This document shows positions 1 to 5,514 of a DNA stretch of 14,112 nt, one piece after another. Source of the stretch: Tannerella sp. (GTDB lineage: Bacteria; Bacteroidota; Bacteroidia; Bacteroidales; Tannerellaceae). The notes beneath the pieces were generated by a model. That model was not told the DNA's origin. It was given only the letters and a program-made list of their open reading frames with translations, and searched no databases. The stretch covers positions 1-14,112 of the forward strand of contig JAIRYY010000225.1 in the NCBI GenBank assembly GCA_031267485.1, in the 5' to 3' direction. The position numbers and the translations under genes were made by a program. Position 1 is the first letter of the stretch. Each line of letters starts with the position of its first letter.

Positions 1-666
1 CTGAACCGTCCGGCGCCTCTGAAAGAACTGGTCGACAAATACCAGATGACGGACGGTAAATCCATTCATGAATCGCAGCTGTACGATCCCGAAAAACCCT
101 ATGAAAACAGAGATCCGCGTTTGCACTATTCCATTACGGTGATCGGATATCCGTATAACGGAAAACTGATTACCAAACAGGATGTCATGACGACCGGTTT
201 CGGGATGAAGAAGTATACGAGTTACAGCGACGACGAGGAGATTCCATACGTGGAACGTTCGGCCTTCAATTCCATCCTGATTCGCTATGCCGAAGTCCTG
301 CTTACTTATGCCGAAGCTCGGAATGAAGCCTCCGGCCCTGATCCGTCCGTCTATGACGCGCTCAATCAGGTTCGCCGGAGGGAAGGAGTGGCCATGCCGG
401 ACATACAGCCGGGACTGACGAAAGAACAGCTGCGGGAGGCGATTCGACTGGAACGCCGGATTGAACTGGCGCTGGAAGGACTGTATTATTCCGACATCCT
501 CCGCTGGAGAACGGCGGAGATTGAGAACAACGGGACGATGCACGATGCCGACGGCGTGGATATTGTGGTACGCAAGTTCCGCCCCGACAGGGATTACCTC
601 TGGCCCATACCTTATAACCAGACGATACTCAACCCTAATCTCCTTCAGAATCCCAACTGGGATTGA
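1..666 (+). CDS. SusD/RagB-family glycan-binding outer-membrane lipoprotein, C-terminal part (5' end outside window)
   Basis: The reading frame is open from base 1 and ends at TGA 664-666, giving 221 visible residues of a protein that normally has 500-600. The visible part is the SusD_RagB C-terminal region. It has the VDKYQMTDGK stretch just before position 60, the RYAEVLLTYAEARNEA helix (codons around 280-330), the RLERRIELALEG helix near 450-480, and the family ending LWPIPYNQTILNPNLLQNP. SusD proteins are surface lipoproteins that cap a SusC-type TonB-dependent transporter and hand it oligosaccharides. The signal peptide and lipobox would lie upstream and cannot be checked. A susC gene is expected upstream. 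Two sulfatases follow on the same strand, which points to a sulfated glycan as ligand. The first ATG in view (46) is internal and is not the start. Confidence 0.93.
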   Translation: MNRPAPLKELVDKYQMTDGKSIHESQLYDPEKPYENRDPRLHYSITVIGYPYNGKLITKQDVMTTGFGMKKYTSYSDDEEIPYVERSAFNSILIRYAEVLLTYAEARNEASGPDPSVYDALNQVRRREGVAMPDIQPGLTKEQLREAIRLERRIELALEGLYYSDILRWRTAEIENNGTMHDADGVDIVVRKFRPDRDYLWPIPYNQTILNPNLLQNPNWD

Positions 667-739
667 GCGAAAGTGGCCGGGGCGAACAAATGTCTATTCA
701 CGTCCTGTTTGCGGATGCGGATGTTTTTGTTTCACATCA

Positions 740-771
740 TTTGCGTAATCGGGAAATTTCATGTAAGTTTG
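740..771 (+). promoter_or_regulatory. Bacteroidota-type promoter for the sulfatase operon
   Basis: TTTG at 740-743, exactly 20 nt, then TAAGTTTG at 764-771. This matches the Bacteroides sigma-ABfr consensus (-33 TTTG, -7 TAnnTTTG). Transcription should start near 777, leaving a leader of about 50 nt before the ATG at 829. The sulfatases can therefore be expressed separately from the upstream susD. No clear terminator is visible between 667 and 740, so read-through from susD is also possible. Confidence 0.6.
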
Positions 772-828
772 AGGCGTTTTTACGGGCATTTCAACGATTT
801 GTATACAACTTAACTACAAATAATATCT

Positions 829-2250
829 ATGGATTCAAGACTTTTTTTGTCGGCGACATTCGGCAGCATGACGCTGACGGTTTCCGCTGCCGGACACGTC
901 AATTTTGTCGTCGTCAATCTCGACGACGTCGGTTATGGTGATTTCTCCTGTAACGGCGCTTATGGCTACCGGACGCCGAATATTGACCGGATGGCGGCGG
1001 AGGGGATGCGTTTTACGCATTTCCTGGCCGCACAGCCGATCAGCGGCGCATCCCGCGCGGGATTGCTGACCGGATGCTATCCAAACCGCATCGGCTTTTC
1101 GGGTGCGCCGGGGCCAAATTCGCCTTACGGTATTCATCCCGACGAAATGACGCTGGGGGAACTGCTGAAACAAAAAGGCTACCGCACGGCTGTTTACGGG
1201 AAATGGCATCTGGGTGATGCGCGTTCCTTCCTTCCCCTGCAGAACGGGTTCGACGAATATTACGGCTTGCCCTATTCCAACGACATGTGGCCATTTCATC
1301 CGCAGCAGGGCGAGATATTCAATTTCCCGGATTTGCCGACTTTCGACGGCAATGAAATCGTGGGTTACAACACCGACCAGACCCGGTTTACGACCGACTG
1401 TACGGAGCGGGCGACCGGTTTCATCCGCAGGAACCGCTCGAATCCGTTTCTGATTTACCTCGCCCATTCCATGCCGCACGTCCCCCTGGCCGTCTCCGAT
1501 AAGTTCAGGGGGAAAAGCGAACAGGGGCTGTACGGCGACGTGATGATGGAAATAGACTGGAGCGTGGGCGAAGTGCTGAAAACGCTGCGCGAACTTGACC
1601 TGGAGGAGAACACGCTGGTCATCCTGACCTCCGACAACGGCCCCTGGACGAACTACGGGAATCATGCCGGTTCGGCAGGCGGGCTGCGCGAGGCCAAAGC
1701 CACAACGTTCGACGGCGGTAACCGGATACCCTGCCTTATGTACTGGAAAGGGACAATCCGTCCGGGTACGACCTGCAACAGGCTGGCTTCCAACATTGAT
1801 ATTTTCCCGACGCTTGCCGAGCTGAGCCTGGCGCCGCTGCCGCAACGCAAGATTGACGGCGTCAGCCTCGTCCCGCTGTTTCGCGGCGAAGACGGCGCCA
1901 ACCCGCGGGAATCGTTCGTTTACTACTTCAATAAAAACGACCTTGAAGCCGTGACCGACGGTTCCTGCAAACTGGTCTTCCCTCATCGCCACGTCACTTA
2001 TGGCGCTTATGCTCCGGGCAATGACGGACAGCCGGGCCGACTGGACTATCTCTTCATGTACAAGGCGGAACTGTACGACCTTCGCCGCGACCCGGGCGAA
2101 CGTTACGACGTGATTTCGCAGCGTCCCGAAGTGGCCGCCCGCCTCATGCAGATAGCCGACCGGATGCGGGAGGAACTGGGCGACGACCTGACCCGCGTCA
2201 AAGGCAGAGAGCGGCGCGAACCGGGTCTGACGAAAGACTTTAACCCATGA
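829..2250 (+). CDS. Secreted S1-family sulfatase (Ser-type formylglycine precursor)
   Basis: Arylsulfatase-A-like enzyme of 473 residues that hydrolyses a sulfate ester, probably on a glycan, in the periplasm or at the cell surface. The N-terminus carries metal ligands in NLDDVGYGD (Asp32, Asp33). The sulfatase signature is S-G-A-S-R-A-G-L-L-T-G, with Ser72 as the residue converted to formylglycine. This is the Ser form that needs an anaerobic radical-SAM maturase (anSME), which is not in the window. Also visible are GKWHLGD (Lys125, His127), LAHSMPHVP (His213, His217), TSDNGPW (Asp269, Asn270) and the KATTFDGG stretch (Lys290). Residues 1-22 form a rather poor Sec signal ending VSAAG. ATG 829 is chosen because it lies about 50 nt after a good promoter; ATG 868 would remove most of the signal. 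The stop overlaps the next start (ATGA). The sulfate position attacked cannot be read from the sequence. Confidence 0.92.
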   Translation: MDSRLFLSATFGSMTLTVSAAGHVNFVVVNLDDVGYGDFSCNGAYGYRTPNIDRMAAEGMRFTHFLAAQPISGASRAGLLTGCYPNRIGFSGAPGPNSPYGIHPDEMTLGELLKQKGYRTAVYGKWHLGDARSFLPLQNGFDEYYGLPYSNDMWPFHPQQGEIFNFPDLPTFDGNEIVGYNTDQTRFTTDCTERATGFIRRNRSNPFLIYLAHSMPHVPLAVSDKFRGKSEQGLYGDVMMEIDWSVGEVLKTLRELDLEENTLVILTSDNGPWTNYGNHAGSAGGLREAKATTFDGGNRIPCLMYWKGTIRPGTTCNRLASNIDIFPTLAELSLAPLPQRKIDGVSLVPLFRGEDGANPRESFVYYFNKNDLEAVTDGSCKLVFPHRHVTYGAYAPGNDGQPGRLDYLFMYKAELYDLRRDPGERYDVISQRPEVAARLMQIADRMREELGDDLTRVKGRERREPGLTKDFNP

Positions 2251-3845
2251 AACCGTCCCTGGCCGTTCCGCTCGGACTGGCGGCCGTTCTGCCGTCCGCC
2301 TGCACCGCTCCGCGTCAGAACCGGCCGGCGGACAGCCGTCCCAATATCCTGTTTATCCTCTCGGACGATCATACGTCGCAGGCGTGGGGCATCTACGGAG
2401 GCATACCGGGCGATTACGTCCGCAACGGGAACATCCGCCGGCTGGCCGCCGAAGGGTGCGTGCTCGAAAACTGCTTTTGTACCAATTCAATCTCCGTGCC
2501 CAGCCGTGCGTCCATCCTGACCGGAGCATACAGTCACCGTAACGGGGTGTATTCCCTCAGCGATGCGCTTTCGCCGGAAGCGGACAACTTTGCCAGACAG
2601 TGTCGAACGAGCGGTTATCAGACGGCTTTGTACGGCAAATGGCATCTGAAAAAGAGACCGGAAGGATTCGACGATTTCCGCGTCTTCCACGACCAGGGCG
2701 AATACCGCAATCCGATCATGAAATCGCCGGCGAACTGGCAGGACGACGACCTGGGGAAGCGGGGCGATACGCTGCCGGGCTTTTCCACGGACATTGTCAC
2801 CGACCTGGCTATTGAACGGATACGGAATCGCGGGAAAGACAAACCTTTCCTGATATGCTGTCATTTTAAGGCCACCCACGAGCCGTGGGATTTTCCCGAA
2901 CGGATGAAACCGCTCTACGACGATGTCGTGTTTCCCGAACCGCCCAGTCTGATGGAGTTCGGGCGGGAAGCGTCGGGGCGCGTGTTCGACGGGCAGCCGC
3001 TCGAAAACCTGGCGTCGCGCTGGGAGACAGCTTCGGAAGACTCTTCGAAATGGTGGTGCGTCTACCCCGAATTGCCCTTCTCCGTCCAGGGACTGAACCG
3101 TGAGGAGGGACGGCGGAAAACGTATCAGAAGCTGATGCGGGACTACCTGCGCTGCGGCGCAACCATCGACGATAATATCGGCCGGCTGCTGCGGACGCTG
3201 GATGAAGAGGGCCTGGCCGAAAATACAGTCGTGATATACGTTTCCGACCAGGGATATTTTCTGGGCGAACACGGATTTTTTGACAAGCGAATCATGTACG
3301 AGGAATCCCTGCGGATGCCGTTTGTCATCCGCTATCCAAAAGAGATTCCAGCCGGCTCGCGCAACCGGGACATCATCCTGAACATTGACATTGCCGCCCT
3401 GCTGACCGACTATGCCGGAGCAGACCCCCCGGAGCTGTCGCAGGGACGCAGTTTCCGCCGGAATCTCGCCGGACAGACGCCCGCCGACTGGCGCGACCGG
3501 ATGTATTACCGCTACTGGACGCACCACCGGATTCGTCCGGCGCACATGGGTCTCCGCGACCGTCGCTACAAACTGATCTTCTTCTACGGCGACCGCCTTG
3601 CCACCACCGGTTCGGAAGATTCGACCACGCCTCCCGCCTGGGAGTTTTACGACCTGGAGACCGATCCCCGCGAAGACCGGAACTGCTATGGCGATCCGGC
3701 ATACGCGGACATCATAGCCCGGATGAAGCGGGGACTGCTCGAACTTCGCCGGGAAGTCGGCGACACCGATCCGGCAACACCCCGCATGAAAGCAATCATG
3801 GACAGCGCCTTTGACCCAAGCCCGGCAGACCGCAGTGATTTTTAA
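2247..3845 (+). CDS. S1-family sulfatase, probable lipoprotein (Ser-type), GlcNAc-6-sulfatase-like
   Basis: Second sulfatase, 532 residues. Residues 1-19 look like a lipoprotein signal ending PSAC (Cys19), although Pro at -3 is not a standard lipobox. Metal ligands are in LSDDH (Asp40, Asp41). The signature S-V-P-S-R-A-S-I-L-T-G places the formylglycine precursor at Ser83. Further active-site motifs are YGKWHL (Lys131, His133), CHFKATHEPW (His206, His211), SDQGYFLGEHG (Asp334, Gln335, His342) and FDKRIMYEESLRMP (Lys347). The DQG-x-FLGEHG and YEESLRMP motifs and the GEYRNP segment resemble N-acetylglucosamine-6-O-sulfatase relatives of family S1, but specificity is only inferred. The ATG overlaps the stop of the previous sulfatase by 4 bp, so the two are translationally coupled and probably attack different sulfate positions of one glycan. 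A strong terminator follows at 3856. Confidence 0.92.
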   Translation: MKPSLAVPLGLAAVLPSACTAPRQNRPADSRPNILFILSDDHTSQAWGIYGGIPGDYVRNGNIRRLAAEGCVLENCFCTNSISVPSRASILTGAYSHRNGVYSLSDALSPEADNFARQCRTSGYQTALYGKWHLKKRPEGFDDFRVFHDQGEYRNPIMKSPANWQDDDLGKRGDTLPGFSTDIVTDLAIERIRNRGKDKPFLICCHFKATHEPWDFPERMKPLYDDVVFPEPPSLMEFGREASGRVFDGQPLENLASRWETASEDSSKWWCVYPELPFSVQGLNREEGRRKTYQKLMRDYLRCGATIDDNIGRLLRTLDEEGLAENTVVIYVSDQGYFLGEHGFFDKRIMYEESLRMPFVIRYPKEIPAGSRNRDIILNIDIAALLTDYAGADPPELSQGRSFRRNLAGQTPADWRDRMYYRYWTHHRIRPAHMGLRDRRYKLIFFYGDRLATTGSEDSTTPPAWEFYDLETDPREDRNCYGDPAYADIIARMKRGLLELRREVGDTDPATPRMKAIMDSAFDPSPADRSDF

Positions 3846-3855
3846 AGGATAATCG

Positions 3856-3886
3856 CCCGCAAAAATATTTTGCGGGAATTTTATTT
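3856..3886 (+). terminator. Rho-independent terminator of the sulfatase operon
   Basis: CCCGCAAAA (3856-3864) pairs perfectly with TTTTGCGGG (3868-3876) around a 3-nt loop ATA. A T-rich tract (3879-3886) follows. It begins 11 nt after the second sulfatase stop codon and separates the operon from the tRNA gene. Confidence 0.8.
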
Positions 3887-3915
3887 GGTTATATTTTATT
3901 TATTAACTACTTTTG
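3884..3915 (+). promoter_or_regulatory. Promoter of tRNA-Gly
   Basis: TTTG 3884-3887, 20-nt spacer, TACTTTTG 3908-3915: a perfect Bacteroides -33/-7 pair. Start of transcription near 3921 would give a precursor with a 5' leader of about 30 nt. The -33 box overlaps the T-tract of the preceding terminator. Confidence 0.65.
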
Positions 3916-3949
3916 CCGCCGTTATGTTGCACTCACAACAATAACGCAT

Positions 3950-4022
3950 GCGGCAGTAGCTCAGTTGGTAGAGCATTAGCTTCCCAAGCTAAGGGTCGCG
4001 GGTTCGAGTCCCGTTTGCCGCT
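3950..4022 (+). tRNA. tRNA-Gly (anticodon CCC)
   Basis: A 73-nt cloverleaf. Acceptor stem 3950-3956 pairs with 4015-4021 (one G-T pair) and the discriminator base is T4022. The D arm contains AGCTCAGTTGGTAGAGC. The anticodon stem TTAGC/GCTAA (3976-3980/3988-3992) encloses loop TTCCCAA with anticodon CCC at 3983-3985, reading the glycine codon GGG. The T stem 3998-4002/4010-4014 encloses TTCGAGT. The 3' CCA is not encoded. An integrase-like fragment begins right at its 3' end. Confidence 0.96.
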
Positions 4023-4186
4023 CAACATTCAATCCCGTTATCAGGACAAAAGACAGGAAATTCCACACCGTTTACATTCGGATAAGTCACAACTCCAGGG
4101 CAGAGTACATAAAATCCGGCATCAAAAAGGGGGAGATTGCTGACCGGACGATCATCGCCAGCTGCCGGATGATAATAAAGAAATAA
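4022..4186 (+). pseudogene. N-terminal fragment of a Bacteroidales-type tyrosine recombinase (integrase) abutting the tRNA
   Basis: The frame starting at codon 4022-4024 reads STFNPVIRTKDRKF, then VYIRISHNSRAEYIKSG, then KKGEIADRTIIASCRMIIKK and a stop at 4184-4186. This resembles the arm-binding N-terminus of Bacteroidales site-specific integrases (pattern: M-x-F-x-P-V-x-R... V-Y-I-R-x-T/S-H-N-R...Y-I-K-T...E-I-x-D). Only 54 codons remain of about 400, and there is no catalytic domain. No start codon exists: the residue before the serine is encoded by the last bases of the tRNA acceptor stem, and the same frame has a stop inside the tRNA (3977-3979). I read it as a decayed integrase from an element that used the tRNA as attachment site. 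The family match is by eye only. Confidence 0.5.
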
Positions 4187-4238
4187 GCGGGCTTTTTTAT
4201 CTCCTCCCACCTTAATTACTCCTCCGCAGTGCACGCGT
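4187..4238. other. Short intergenic remnant before the convergent DUF2442 gene
   Basis: AT-rich spacer with a T6 run at 4196-4201 but no convincing hairpin before it. It may be further decayed integrase sequence. I see no gene, and no terminator for the minus-strand operon that ends at 4239. Confidence 0.3.
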
Positions 4239-4652
4239 TCAAATCCTCATCAATTCCGCCCCAATCTGGCGAACCGCGTTTTTAATCTCGTTTTCACGGT
4301 CGGCGGATGGCTTTTTCGTACCCCTTACATAAGCAGCCATCAAACTTTGCCGTATCCCCATGCGGCGAGCAACTGCCGAAACGTTTAGTTCGGGATGGAT
4401 AAGGAACAGGCGGGAAATACCAACCGGTTCCGGGTTGTCATAAAAAAAACTTTCGAATGAAATGTCTTCGTCTATCTCCGGCCAGTGTATCCCTGAGAAA
4501 GACATACTATAGTTATTGCGCTGCCTGTCGGTTGCGTTTTGTAACCGGCGGTACCATAGCAGCGACTGCCAAAATTCTTTCCCGTCATCGGTGAGGATGA
4601 AAATTTTATTGTCGTCAAACCATAATTTCTTTATCGTCAATTCCTTTTCCAT
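4239..4652 (-). CDS. DUF2442 protein with C-terminal helix-turn-helix; candidate antitoxin/regulator
   Basis: A 137-residue protein. Residues 1-70 are a DUF2442 domain: LWFDDNKIFILTDDGKEFW at 10-28, LLWYRRLQNAT, and the diagnostic GIHWPEIDEDIS at 54-65. Residues about 88-116 form a Cro/XRE-like helix-turn-helix (LNVSAVARRMGIRQSLMAAYVRG...KKPS), so it can probably bind DNA. It is the second gene of a minus-strand pair and starts 5 nt after the stop of the DUF4160 gene. DUF4160 and DUF2442 genes are recurrent neighbours and the pair has been viewed as toxin-antitoxin-like. By that reading, the HTH protein would be the antitoxin and autorepressor. Biochemical function is unknown. Confidence 0.85.
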   Translation of the reverse strand: MEKELTIKKLWFDDNKIFILTDDGKEFWQSLLWYRRLQNATDRQRNNYSMSFSGIHWPEIDEDISFESFFYDNPEPVGISRLFLIHPELNVSAVARRMGIRQSLMAAYVRGTKKPSADRENEIKNAVRQIGAELMRI

Positions 4653-4657
4653 AGCTG

Positions 4658-4906
4658 TTATTTTTGATTCTCAAATGACTTTTTCCATTCGGCAATAAAA
4701 TTTTCCTTGTTTTCTTCCAGGATACTTTGAGCCAAACGAATATCTTTCGGTTTTAATCCATGATTGTAAACAAGCACGACATCGGTCTCTATTTCAAATT
4801 TCGCTTCTCCATCGCCATTTTGCACGTGAATATGGATAGGCTCATGATCTCTCATATAAAAATAAAATCTTAATCCGAATAAAATCAATAACGTTGGCAT
4901 ATTCAT
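4658..4906 (-). CDS. DUF4160 protein; candidate toxin or partner of DUF2442
   Basis: An 82-residue protein with the DUF4160 pattern: MPTLLILFGLRFYFYMRDHEP at the N-terminus, HIHV (His at 25 and 27), GDGEAKFEIET, then a helical end with LKPKDIRLAQSILEENKENFIAEWKK. The length is normal for the family. Two ATGs lie 6 nt apart (4906 and 4900). The homology begins at the second (M-P-T), so the true start may be 4900. It is first in the operon, with a leader of about 16 nt from the predicted start site. The family has no established activity; a toxin role is inferred from its pairing with DUF2442. Confidence 0.85.
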   Translation of the reverse strand: MNMPTLLILFGLRFYFYMRDHEPIHIHVQNGDGEAKFEIETDVVLVYNHGLKPKDIRLAQSILEENKENFIAEWKKSFENQK

Positions 4907-4927
4907 TTGTTTTTTATGATTACGCTA

Positions 4928-4959
4928 CAAAGATAGGGTATAATTTTATATCCGGCAAA
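4928..4959 (-). promoter_or_regulatory. Promoter of the DUF4160-DUF2442 operon
   Basis: On the minus strand TTTG (complement of 4956-4959), 20-nt spacer, TATCTTTG (complement of 4928-4935). This is a perfect match to the Bacteroides -33/-7 consensus. The start site should be near 4922, only about 16 nt before the ATG at 4906. Confidence 0.65.
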
Positions 4960-5011
4960 TATGAAAAAGATTTTCACGCTTTACTTACCTTGAGTTTCGT
5001 TCAAAATCTCG

Positions 5012-5019
5012 AAATTATT
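5012..5019. repeat. Left copy of 8-bp target-site duplication
   Basis: AAATTATT, immediately outside the GGCTCT terminus; identical to 5388-5395. Confidence 0.8.
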
Positions 5020-5387
5020 GGCTCTATAACGAATCGTGTGGGTGATTTTGTTCAAATGACGGACAGGGCGGCGTATCCGGTTGAAAACCTCCGGCCAACC
5101 CCGTCACCCGCGAGGCACGAAGCAATCCCGGCACAGGCGGCCGCCTGACAACCGTCCGGGCTTATACCGCCTATGCCTGGATTGCTTCACTGCGTTCGCT
5201 GGTGACGGGGCATGGAGACTCGTCATTGCGAGGAGGAACGACGAAGCAATCCAGGTGCAGGCGACAATCCGGATTGCTTCGCTACGCTCGCTGGTGACGG
5301 AGGGAGGGTCGCAATGACGGAGCATGGAGTGTGTTACGGTTTGCCGGGTCACATCTGCCACTTACCCACACAAAATGTCATAGAGCC
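5020..5387. mobile_element. 368-bp MITE-like element with ISL3-type ends
   Basis: The two 24-bp termini (5020-5043 and the complement of 5364-5387) are inverted copies matching at 19 of 24 positions: GGCTCTAT, then RAC, then five variable bases, then GTGTGGGT. A perfect 8-bp duplication AAATTATT flanks the element. GG-starting inverted repeats and 8-bp duplications are the signature of the ISL3 family. No transposase frame is present, so the element is non-autonomous: a MITE or an internally deleted IS. Its interior (5102-5320) is built of REP-like inverted repeats. Confidence 0.72.
5102..5320. repeat. Composite REP-like repeat block 1 (inside the MITE)
   Basis: Alternating copies of a unit ending in GAAGCAATCC: forward at about 5102-5128 and 5221-5252, reverse (GGATTGCTTC...GGTGACG) at about 5179-5208 and 5271-5299, with a short closing CGCAATGACG at 5310-5319. 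Neighbouring copies in opposite orientation can form long hairpins. The part 5119-5230 is a close inverted homologue of 13858-13963. No coding frame here is credible. Confidence 0.8.
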
Positions 5388-5395
5388 AAATTATT
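5388..5395. repeat. Right copy of 8-bp target-site duplication
   Basis: AAATTATT, directly after the terminal AGAGCC of the element; identical to 5012-5019. Confidence 0.8.
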
Positions 5396-5471
5396 TCGCT
5401 GTTTTATCAAGTCTGGCGGACCCCATCCGGTTAAATTTCGTTTTCCGCCGTTTTTTGTGATGGAAAAACGT

Positions 5472-5479
5472 TATCTTTG
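5472..5479 (+). promoter_or_regulatory. -7 element of the antiporter promoter
   Basis: TATCTTTG fits the TAnnTTTG consensus and lies 35 nt before the ATG at 5515. The only TTTG upstream (5454-5457) is 14 nt away, too close for a standard -33 box, so the upstream half is weak. Confidence 0.45.
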
Positions 5480-5514
5480 GCCCTCGATTTCAATAACTGC
5501 AAACTATTTTTAAC

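Noticed and set aside
835..1992. Long open frame (385 codons) on the minus strand opposite the first sulfatase
   Set aside because: It is an antisense shadow: the plus-strand frame has full sulfatase motifs, while the minus translation has no recognisable domain and an odd residue composition.
2487..3545. 352-codon minus-strand frame opposite the second sulfatase
   Set aside because: Antisense shadow; catalytic motifs of the sulfatase are all intact on the plus strand.
3913..4143. Plus-strand frame of 76 codons spanning the tRNA
   Set aside because: Most of it is the tRNA gene itself. The meaningful residual frame downstream is a different one (4022-4186).
3950..4238. Duplicate of the tRNA 3' end marking an att site
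   Set aside because: I looked for a second copy of the GGGTTCGAGTCCCG segment in the window and found none, so no attR can be placed here.
5081..5361. Open frames of 78-85 codons on both strands within the MITE
   Set aside because: They are translations of REP-like repeats; similar frames arise in the 13.7-kb block in any orientation.
5415..5456. Possible terminator: GGCGGA pairing with TCCGCC followed by a T6 run
   Set aside because: The loop is 23 nt, the stem only 6 bp, no gene ends upstream on this strand, and it runs into the antiporter promoter.
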